From: Balneola vulgaris DSM 17893
GTDB lineage: Bacteria > Bacteroidota > Rhodothermia > Balneolales > Balneolaceae
Assembly (NCBI RefSeq): GCF_000375465.1
Contig: NZ_AQXH01000001.1
Location: 1,341,338-1,405,337 of the forward strand
Length of the DNA: 64,000 nucleotides
Direction of reading: 5' to 3'
Position 1 is the stretch's first letter. Every line of letters begins with the position of its first letter. The notes under the pieces were generated by a model. That model searched no databases and was not told where the DNA came from. It saw only the letters and a program-made list of their open reading frames with translations. The translations under genes were made by a program, and so were the position numbers. Of this stretch, positions 35,072 to 40,312 are shown one piece after another.

Positions 35072-35179
35072 CTAACCAGCATACAAACTAATATCAATCA
35101 AACCAGTCTCACCACGATAATTTCTTGCTGATGAATATCTCCAATGAATGGGATCATCCACATATCCTGCTTTTACTGG
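35072..35179 (-). pseudogene. C-terminal remnant of a RAYT-type transposase
   Basis: On the minus strand 35 codons and a TAG read PVKAGYVDDPIHWRYSSARN and so on, ending LYAG. This lines up without gaps with the C-terminus of the intact RAYT gene nearby (PVKAGFVEKPEHWLYSSARA, ending LYGLR). No upstream part follows: at 35180 the sequence changes to the XRE-tail relic on the other strand. The fragment lacks the HUH motif and cannot work. It shows that at least two different RAYT genes have been in this site. Confidence 0.85.
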
Positions 35180-35272
35180 GAAATACAAAACCTCCCCGAA
35201 ACCGATAGAGAATCTTTACTGCTTACCATTGACAATTTTATTAAAGCTACCAAGCTCAAAGCTATTCAGTAG
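35180..35272 (+). pseudogene. C-terminal tail of an XRE-like regulator gene (relic 1)
   Basis: The plus strand reads EIQNLPETDRESLLLTIDNF then IKATKLKAIQ and TAG. The form (LP-x-x-D-R-E-x-x-x-x-x-ID-x-F-I-x-x-x-K) is that of the C-terminal tail of Bacteroidota helix-turn-helix (XRE) regulators. The DNA-binding part is absent. The last 22 residues recur almost identically at 36807-36875. A hairpin terminator follows. Naming it XRE-like is an inference from the tail alone. Confidence 0.6.
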
Positions 35273-35283
35273 TCACCAATAAA

Positions 35284-35320
35284 AAAAGACATCCTAATTT
35301 CTCAGAATGTCTTTTAGTTT
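35284..35320. terminator. Bidirectional terminator
   Basis: Arms AAAAGACAT (35284-35292) and ATGTCTTTT (35307-35315) with T-runs on both strands. It serves the XRE-tail relic on the plus strand and the 114-residue gene on the minus strand. Confidence 0.75.
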
Positions 35321-35354
35321 TTCAATAACGTGCTTTACAATAGATGCGAGAGAA

Positions 35355-35699
35355 TCAATTTTTTAATTTAGTAAAGTAACATACATCACCGATGTTAGGC
35401 TCTTCAAAATTCATCAGAGACCATCTTTGTATTATGGCTAGAATACTTTCGTTCTTTAAAATTTTCCAAGATTTAAAGAATGATTGATCTTCGTTATCTT
35501 TTAATAAATCTCCAATTAAAACATTATCTATTTCAAGCAACTCATTTATATACAAAAAAACCTTATAGACTAATGTTTCTTTAGAGTCTTCTGTATTATG
35601 TGCTTTTTTTATCATAGAATAAATGATCCAAAAACCTATATAGTCTATTTCTAAGTTTCTAACTATTTCATTTAATAATTCTGAATCTATATTCTTCAT
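35355..35699 (-). CDS. Hypothetical 114-residue protein, possibly immunity-like
   Basis: Not recognised. A mostly helical, acidic cytoplasmic protein with no signal or membrane segment; strongly AT-rich codons unlike the core genes. It starts 3 bp after the stop of a truncated upstream reading frame (35703-35783) and is followed by a good terminator, so it was the last gene of a two-gene unit. Small AT-rich proteins placed right behind a gene tail in Bacteroidota islands are often immunity proteins of secreted toxins, but there is no sequence evidence for that here. Confidence 0.6.
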   Translation of the reverse strand: MKNIDSELLNEIVRNLEIDYIGFWIIYSMIKKAHNTEDSKETLVYKVFLYINELLEIDNVLIGDLLKDNEDQSFFKSWKILKNESILAIIQRWSLMNFEEPNIGDVCYFTKLKN

Positions 35700-35702
35700 T
35701 GT

Positions 35703-35783
35703 TTAATTATCTATATATTTTAGTTCTTTGAAGTCCACACCATCAATATTTACATCAATAGTCGCAGAGGGCTTTACTTTTAC
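35703..35783 (-). pseudogene. Truncated 3' end of a gene before the 114-residue ORF
   Basis: The minus strand reads VKVKPSATIDVNIDGVDFKE then LKYIDN and TAA. Upstream the frame runs into the palindromes at 35789-35833 and then a stop, with no start. The gene seems to have been cut by arrival of the hairpin doublet and RAYT gene. The product family is not recognisable from 27 residues. Confidence 0.5.
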
Positions 35784-35788
35784 CCTAG

Positions 35789-35833
35789 TTCCGTAGCTCC
35801 GCTGCGGAATATCTTAAGGAGCTCTGCTCCTTA
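35789..35833. repeat. Hairpin doublet 3' of the RAYT gene
   Basis: Hairpin 35789-35809 (arms TTCCGTAGC/GCTGCGGAA, loop TCC, one T-G pair) and hairpin 35815-35833 (arms TAAGGAGC/GCTCCTTA, loop TCT), 5 bp apart. The same doublet, more decayed, occurs at 36541-36592, and a related doublet in opposite orientation at 36453-36496. Confidence 0.88.
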
Positions 35834-35846
35834 CTAATAATGAATA

Positions 35847-36413
35847 TCATCTTAATCCATACAAGGTACATATTGGATCAGTCTCAAGTCCTTTATAAGC
35901 TCTTGCAGATGAGTATAGCCAGTGTTCTGGTTTTTCCACAAAGCCCGCTTTAACAGGATTATTGTGAATATATTCGATACAAGAAATAAGCTTTTTATCA
36001 TTATTTATTTGAATGGGGTGTGAACCTTCTTGCCAAAATTGATATTGTGAAGACTCCTTAAAAGTAACCCGAAACAGCTTGATTCTATATAGAATATTTG
36101 ATCTATTTCGAAATTCTAAAGAGTCTATGATTTTTCGAGCTGTGAAAGATTTTACCCTTCTTATCTTTTCTGCAATACTATTTGATTCAACAATCATATG
36201 TATATGATTATGCATAATGACATAGCTATAAAGTACAATCTCGAATTCAGCTGTCATAAATTTCAATGAATCAATAATCACTTTAGATAAAATAGGGTCA
36301 TCAAAAATAGGCACCCCTCCCACCACTGTATATGTTATAAAGTATGGGTAATGATCTTCATGAAATTTAAACCTACTTCTTCCCATTAGTTTTTTATTAG
36401 GTAAGACTTCCAT
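35847..36413 (-). CDS. RAYT-type (REP-associated) Y1 transposase
   Basis: Single-strand DNA transposase of the IS200-like Y1 superfamily, 188 residues from ATG 36413. The HUH motif is HIH at about 70-72 (MHNHIHM); family segments FITYTVVGGVPIF, SYVIMHNH, FWQEGSHPI, YIHNNPVKAGFV and WLYSSARAY are present. The segment that often reads GYxxH reads GSHP, so the nucleophilic Tyr could not be assigned (Tyr124 is a candidate). An ATG at 36512 would translate the palindromes at 36453-36496 and is rejected; ATG 36413 has AAGGA upstream. Such proteins are domesticated transposases thought to spread REP palindromes; this one is flanked by palindrome doublets in inverted orientation. Confidence 0.88.
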   Translation of the reverse strand: MEVLPNKKLMGRSRFKFHEDHYPYFITYTVVGGVPIFDDPILSKVIIDSLKFMTAEFEIVLYSYVIMHNHIHMIVESNSIAEKIRRVKSFTARKIIDSLEFRNRSNILYRIKLFRVTFKESSQYQFWQEGSHPIQINNDKKLISCIEYIHNNPVKAGFVEKPEHWLYSSARAYKGLETDPICTLYGLR

Positions 36414-36452
36414 GATAGGTAGGTCCTTACAATATTTTTTACTCTTAGTAAT

Positions 36453-36496
36453 CGGAGCAGAGCTCCGTCTAGGCATTACGGAGTGGAACTCCGTAA
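36453..36496. repeat. Hairpin doublet 5' of the RAYT gene, inverted orientation
   Basis: Hairpin 36453-36467 (arms CGGAGC/GCTCCG, loop AGA) and perfect hairpin 36476-36496 (arms TTACGGAGT/ACTCCGTAA, loop GGA). Read on the minus strand the loops are TCC then TCT, in the same order as in the doublet at 35789-35833, so the two doublets flank the gene as inverted copies. Confidence 0.88.
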
Positions 36497-36540
36497 CGAG
36501 ATTGTGACACATGCCATTTAACCTCTTACAATTCTATACC

Positions 36541-36592
36541 CCTAGTTCCGTAGCACCGCTGGGGAACATTAAAAGGACTCCACTCCTGATTT
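36541..36592. repeat. Decayed hairpin doublet
   Basis: Starts CCCTAGTTCCGTAGC like the doublet at 35784, with hairpin 36547-36569 (arms GTTCCGTAGC/GCTGGGGAAC, loop ACC, one mismatch) and a degenerate second palindrome around 36576-36589. It lies outside the inverted doublet next to RAYT. Confidence 0.7.
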
Positions 36593-36617
36593 TCTCACCA
36601 ACTTTCTATCCATAAAT

Positions 36618-36797
36618 CTTTCAAGTTTATAACTTGAAAGTACCAGCTTAGTAAGTCTCCTGACTTCCATCACTGACTCATTATATTGAAGCTTATTTTC
36701 ATTCCCAACGTCGCTATGAATTTTGAATGGCATTGGCTAAATGTATAGAATTTAATCCTTACTGCTAGTTTTAAGTCACAGACTTAAAACATCTTTG
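36618..36797. repeat. Hairpin-bounded ~180-bp element, copy 2
   Basis: Bounded by hairpin 36618-36640 (arms CTTTCAAGTT/AACTTGAAAG, loop TAT) and hairpin 36768-36790 (arms GTTTTAAGTC/GACTTAAAAC, loop ACA). Between them are a TCCT-loop hairpin at 36653-36666 and a shared stretch from CATTATATTGAAGC to AATGTATAGAATTTAA that is nearly the same at 37596-37797. No coding potential; structure resembles a non-autonomous element moved by a Y1 transposase. Confidence 0.8.
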
Positions 36798-36806
36798 GGG
36801 GTGCAA

Positions 36807-36875
36807 GATCGTAATTCCCTGCTACTCACTATTGACAATTTTATTAAGGCTACCAAGCTTAAGGCTATTCAGTAA
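36807..36875 (+). pseudogene. C-terminal tail of an XRE-like regulator gene (relic 2)
   Basis: The plus strand reads DRNSLLLTIDNFIKATKLKA, then IQ and TAA. It differs from the tail at 35204-35272 in one residue. It begins within 20 bp after the right hairpin of element copy 2, so the element's insertion or a deletion next to it removed the rest. Confidence 0.65.
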
Positions 36876-36888
36876 CCACCAAACAAAA

Positions 36889-36917
36889 AGCCCCGACAAT
36901 TTGCCGAGGCTTTGGTT
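36889..36917 (-). terminator. Terminator of the frameshifted lipoprotein gene
   Basis: On the minus strand AAAGCCTCGGCAAATTGTCG then GGGCTTTTTG forms a GC-rich hairpin and T-run, 27 bp past the gene's stop. Confidence 0.75.
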
Positions 36918-36943
36918 TCTTTACTTTTAATAGATTATCAATT

Positions 36944-37226
36944 TCAGATAGAATCTTTTTCTAACTCGTTCAATAAAGAATCCATCATCGGTTTCATTTC
37001 TTTCAACGACGTATCTGCTTCTATTAACTTACGCAGAGAATCAACCGATATAAAAACTCTTTATTACACTATCTGCATCCATTTTAGACAAAATAGAGTC
37101 CTGAGAAGTAGATAAAGTACCTGTATCAGGATGGCTCTTATTTGCCTCATTGGAACAACCGTTCAATGAAATAAGTCCAAAAAAGAATAAAATAATACAG
37201 TATATCCTATTTGCTGTAAATCGCAT
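36944..37226 (-). pseudogene. Small lipoprotein gene broken by a one-base frameshift
   Basis: From ATG 37226 the minus strand encodes a lipoprotein signal with lipobox SLNGC (Cys24) and a polar region (DSILSKMDADSVIK), then stops at 37041. Another frame continues without gap as SVDSLRKLIEADTSLKEMKP and ends KDSI at TGA 36944-36946. Removing one T from the TTTTT run near 37057 joins the frames into one protein of about 93 residues. The heptad-like acidic helix suggests a small envelope lipoprotein. It is either a real pseudogene or a homopolymer sequencing error. Confidence 0.7.
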
Positions 37227-37281
37227 TTCTGAGTCTGTATGTTATTAATTCTATTTCTGCTATCTCATCTACAAAATGTAA

Positions 37282-37485
37282 TCATAACTCTGTGTAGTAT
37301 AAGTATGTACCATAAATGATTATAAAAGAAAAATTGATTACAAGTGTCCAATATAAAAATGGAACTTCCTTTTTCGTAGCAATAATACCAGATTTTACTC
37401 CATAAGCAGGTGTCTTACCTGTTATTAACATTATTAACAGGATTATCAATGATACTATTATTGTAATTGGGACTGGATTAATCAT
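37282..37485 (-). CDS. Small membrane protein, two hydrophobic segments
   Basis: Not recognised. It has 67 residues with membrane segments at about 3-22 and 43-63 and a short basic loop (KSGIIATKKE). Its ATG overlaps the stop of an upstream truncated frame (37478-37582) in ATGATTAA, which indicates translational coupling and supports both as real. AT-rich codons. Function unknown; island context leaves open membrane stress, toxin immunity or simple remnant. Confidence 0.55.
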   Translation of the reverse strand: MINPVPITIIVSLIILLIMLITGKTPAYGVKSGIIATKKEVPFLYWTLVINFSFIIIYGTYLYYTEL

Positions 37486-37582
37486 TTTCTCTTTCTTCTA
37501 AGGTTTTTCTATAGCTAATAGACATTATCAAATTATCAAAAATAGATTGATGCTCTTTATAATATGCCTTTGCGGCTTCTCT
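37478..37582 (-). pseudogene. Truncated gene tail coupled to the small membrane protein
   Basis: The minus strand reads REAAKAYYKEHQSIFDNLIM then SISYRKTLEEREND and TAA. Upstream comes a run of nine C and then element copy 3, which replaces the 5' part of the gene. No family can be named. The apparent longer frame to 37711 is just the repeat being read through. Confidence 0.55.
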
Positions 37583-37595
37583 TCCCCCCCCCGAT

Positions 37596-37797
37596 CTTTT
37601 AAGTTTGCAACTTAAAAGCCCTAGACTAGGAAGTCTCCTGACTTCCATCACTGGCTCATTATATTGAAGCTTATTTTCATTCCCAACGTCGCTATGAATT
37701 TTGAAAGACATTGGCTAAATGTATAGAATTTAACCCTTAATGCAAGACACAGTCTTACGGTACTGCTAGTTAAAAGTCACAGACTTAAAACATCTTT
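37596..37797. repeat. Hairpin-bounded ~200-bp element, copy 3 (longest)
   Basis: Bounded by hairpin 37596-37618 (arms CTTTTAAGTT/AACTTAAAAG, loop TGC) and a partly decayed right hairpin 37774-37786 (AAGTC/GACTT, loop ACA). Inside are hairpins 37629-37646 (GGAAGTC/GACTTCC, loop TCCT) and 37744-37756 (AAGAC/GTCTT, loop ACA); the last sits in about 20 bp absent from copy 2. A nine-C run precedes it. Confidence 0.82.
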
Positions 37798-37948
37798 AGA
37801 TCAAAAATTCTCGCCCACTCATCCTCCTTAATATGTCAATCCATATCGATTCACTCTTTTTACATCATTTTAATCTTCGCATATTGCCGGAACCACGAAT
37901 ACTTTCTATTTGATGGGTTCATATATACTAACTAATGGAGTTTAGGAC

Positions 37949-39181
37949 ATGGCATTTTTCAAACAATTGAAATTATTTCTTTTAGGGGTTTTATTTTTTA
38001 GCAGCACTCAAGTAATCGCTCAAAATAATGAAGTTTTAGTGCTCACAAACGCACACGTTATTGATGGAGTTTCGGAGGGGGTTCGGCCCAATCAAACAAT
38101 CGTTATTAAAAATGGCACCATCACTTCTATCTCATCTTCCAAAGGGGATATTCCTGCAGGCAGTAAAGTGATTGATTTGGAAGGGCACTTTGTGCTTCCG
38201 GGCTTATTAGATGCCCACGCCCACGTTAGTAGCTTTGAGGCCGCTGAACGTGCATTATTTTACGGCACTACAACCATTCGTAGCGCTAGCGTTGGTTCCT
38301 ACGCCGATGTAGCCCTCCAAAAACTTGCTCTTGAAAGTGACTGGGTTGGCCCTGAAATCATCCCTACTGGTGTATTCGTGCAACCTAAATTAGGATCAAG
38401 TATTCTAGCTGATACCGAACTAGCTGAGCTTTATGATGGAGTAACCACAGAACAAGCGCTAAAAAAACTTGTTCAAGTAAATGCTGAAAATGGAGTGCAG
38501 TGGATTAAAACCCGTAGTGCAGAACGCGCAGGAACGCCTACAACCGATCCACGAAAACAAGTGTACACCGAACAACAATTACGCTGGATTGTTGAAGAAG
38601 CAGCTAAATATGATATCCCTGTGATGTCGCATGCTCATGGCTCGGTAATAGACGCGGTTAGAGCTGGTGTAAAGAGTATAGAACACGGCACCTATGCAAG
38701 CGACGAAGCCCTTAAGCTCATGGCTGAAAAAGGAACCTACTTAGTACCTACCTATTCTACCGTTGAGGACCTAACCATTCCTGGTGGCGATTACGACCAC
38801 CCTGTTACAACCATTCGTGGGAACTATATGCTCCCAAAAATGGCTGAAACCGTTAAGAAAGCCATTGCCTATGGAGTTCCTCTGGGGGCGAGTACCGATT
38901 CAGGATATGGCCCTGAAAGTTTAACACGCGTTCCTACGGAAGTGATCAACTTTGTGAAGCTAGGTTTAACCCCAATGCAAGCTATCCGAACTGCTACTAT
39001 CGATAACGCCAAATTATTCGGTATCGAGAATAGAACAGGATCCATCGAAGTGGGTAAAGAAGCCGATATCATTGTTACCTACGACAACCCCCTGGAAGAT
39101 ATCCGTGCTCTACAGGATGTTATTGTAGTAATAACCAATGGTAAAATTGGATTGAACAGACTTCCTTTTGGTAAAGAATGA
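37949..39181 (+). CDS. Secreted amidohydrolase-family metal-dependent hydrolase
   Basis: Exported enzyme of 410 residues with a Sec signal ending at STQVIAQ (about residue 25). Metal ligands are recognisable: HAHVS after LPGLLDA (HxH), SHAHG, SIEHGTY and the late Asp in GASTDSG. The fold is the imidazolonepropionase/prolidase-like amidohydrolase group common in Bacteroidota, acting on cyclic amides or dipeptides; substrate not assignable. The gene is monocistronic, first after the repeat island, with a strong terminator 25 bp downstream. Confidence 0.88.
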   Translation: MAFFKQLKLFLLGVLFFSSTQVIAQNNEVLVLTNAHVIDGVSEGVRPNQTIVIKNGTITSISSSKGDIPAGSKVIDLEGHFVLPGLLDAHAHVSSFEAAERALFYGTTTIRSASVGSYADVALQKLALESDWVGPEIIPTGVFVQPKLGSSILADTELAELYDGVTTEQALKKLVQVNAENGVQWIKTRSAERAGTPTTDPRKQVYTEQQLRWIVEEAAKYDIPVMSHAHGSVIDAVRAGVKSIEHGTYASDEALKLMAEKGTYLVPTYSTVEDLTIPGGDYDHPVTTIRGNYMLPKMAETVKKAIAYGVPLGASTDSGYGPESLTRVPTEVINFVKLGLTPMQAIRTATIDNAKLFGIENRTGSIEVGKEADIIVTYDNPLEDIRALQDVIVVITNGKIGLNRLPFGKE

Positions 39182-39205
39182 TCTTCATTTATCTATAGTG
39201 GATAT

Positions 39206-39229
39206 AGCCCTCTTTGGAGGGCTTTTTTT
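39206..39229 (+). terminator. Rho-independent terminator after the amidohydrolase
   Basis: Arms AGCCCTC and GAGGGCT, loop TTTG, seven T follow. Confidence 0.92.
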
Positions 39230-39437
39230 ATGTCTTTTCAATTTTCACTGATAGCTAAGTCCCAAAAACTTTATCAATAAAATCTATGGACTTCCACATC
39301 TACAATGCATTGATATGATCTAAAAAGTGTGTACCATTAATCAATGTCGTAAGGAGAATACTCACCAAGACATGGGTCAGGGTTTCGCCAAAACGGGCGA
39401 GAGAACATGGCCAAAACTCCTTTATTGGAACACTACC

Positions 39438-39545
39438 ATGGCTAACAAATTTAAGCAGCCAGCTCAAGCTCAAACCAAATCTTCCGCTAAAAACGCAGCG
39501 CCACAGAAGAAAGTTGGTCAAGCTAAAAAAGGTGGAAAGAAATAA
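39438..39545 (+). CDS. 35-residue Lys/Gln/Ala-rich peptide
   Basis: An ATG within ACCATGG starts a 35-residue basic protein (MANKFKQPAQAQ, ending KKVGQAKKGGKK) with no hydrophobic or acidic residues to speak of. A strong terminator follows 42 bp later. The frame stays open upstream to 39327, where an ATG at 39372 has AAGGAG too far away (16 nt), so a longer form is possible. Lys/Ala-rich tails are typical of RNA- or DNA-binding peptides; function unknown. Confidence 0.55.
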   Translation: MANKFKQPAQAQTKSSAKNAAPQKKVGQAKKGGKK

Positions 39546-39587
39546 TTTTTCTGCTAACAAGCGGAAAGAGCTCACCCCTTAATGCAG

Positions 39588-39618
39588 AGCCGTTTCATAA
39601 AAAAGAGACGGCTTTTTT
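39588..39618 (+). terminator. Rho-independent terminator after the small basic gene
   Basis: Arms AGCCGTTTC and GAGACGGCT (one T-G pair) with six T after. Confidence 0.88.
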
Positions 39619-39703
39619 GTTTTTATGCATATTGTGATTGCTTGAATTCAATCCTTGAATTCTACCGTTCATCTAGTACCTTCTAAGAAATAATATTTCT
39701 GTG

Positions 39704-40312
39704 ATGTACACCCCTTCTTCTTTTAAAGAAACTGCCCCTAAGGTTCTCTTAGAGTTTATCCAAGCTCATAACTTTGGCACACTTTTTAGCCAATCACATG
39801 GAGTTCCAGAAGCTACTCATTTACCGTTTATGGTAAATTTTGAAGAGCATACGCTTACCACCCATATGGCACGGGCTAATAAGCATTGGAGAAATCTCGA
39901 AGATGTACAACAAATACTATGCGTATTTCAGGGACCTCACAGCTATATCACCCCTGCTTGGTATAAAGATCGAGTAACCGTTCCAACTTGGAATTATGCT
40001 TCCGTGCATGTGTATGGTACCCCTGTATTGATTCATGATTCAAAGGAATTACGTTCCATAGTAACTGAGCTAACTGAACACCATGAATCTATGGTGGATA
40101 CCGATTGGTCGCTAGAAGAGGGGGAACCCACCATGGAAACCGATTTAAAAGCCATTGTAGGTATTCAGATCAACATTACGGATCTACAAGGCACTTTTAA
40201 ATTCAATCAAAATCGTAGTAAAGAAGATCAACAAGGGGTTATTGATCATTTAGAAAAAGGCGGGGAAAAGGAAGTTTCTTGTATCATGAGAAGGAATCTT
40301 AAAGGCGAGTAA
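39704..40312 (+). CDS. PaiB-like FMN-binding split-barrel protein
   Basis: A 202-residue member of the PaiB/FMN-binding negative regulator family. Typical segments: MYTPSSFKE, FGTLFSQS, ATHLPFMV, THMARANKHW, VFQGPHSYITPAWY, VPTWNYASVHVYG, and the C-terminal GIQINITDLQGTFKFNQNR. In Bacillus PaiB is tied to control of sporulation and protease genes, but most homologues are probably FMN-binding oxidoreductases. Start ATG 39704 (the preceding GTG is adjacent). Its 3' end overlaps the convergent histidine kinase gene by 14 bp. Confidence 0.88.
   Translation: MYTPSSFKETAPKVLLEFIQAHNFGTLFSQSHGVPEATHLPFMVNFEEHTLTTHMARANKHWRNLEDVQQILCVFQGPHSYITPAWYKDRVTVPTWNYASVHVYGTPVLIHDSKELRSIVTELTEHHESMVDTDWSLEEGEPTMETDLKAIVGIQINITDLQGTFKFNQNRSKEDQQGVIDHLEKGGEKEVSCIMRRNLKGE

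Noticed and set aside
34881-35091. Small open frames on both strands
   Set aside because: They are palindromic repeat DNA without conserved residues or ribosome sites.
36414-36512. RAYT start at ATG 36512
   Set aside because: It would translate two palindromes of the hairpin doublet; ATG 36413 has a ribosome site and gives the normal family N-terminus.
37478-37711. A 77-residue gene on the minus strand
   Set aside because: Its first half is the repeat element read through; only the last 34 codons look like a gene remnant.
34759-37800. Integrase-type genomic island with att repeats
   Set aside because: No integrase gene and no repeat of the tRNA 3' end were seen.
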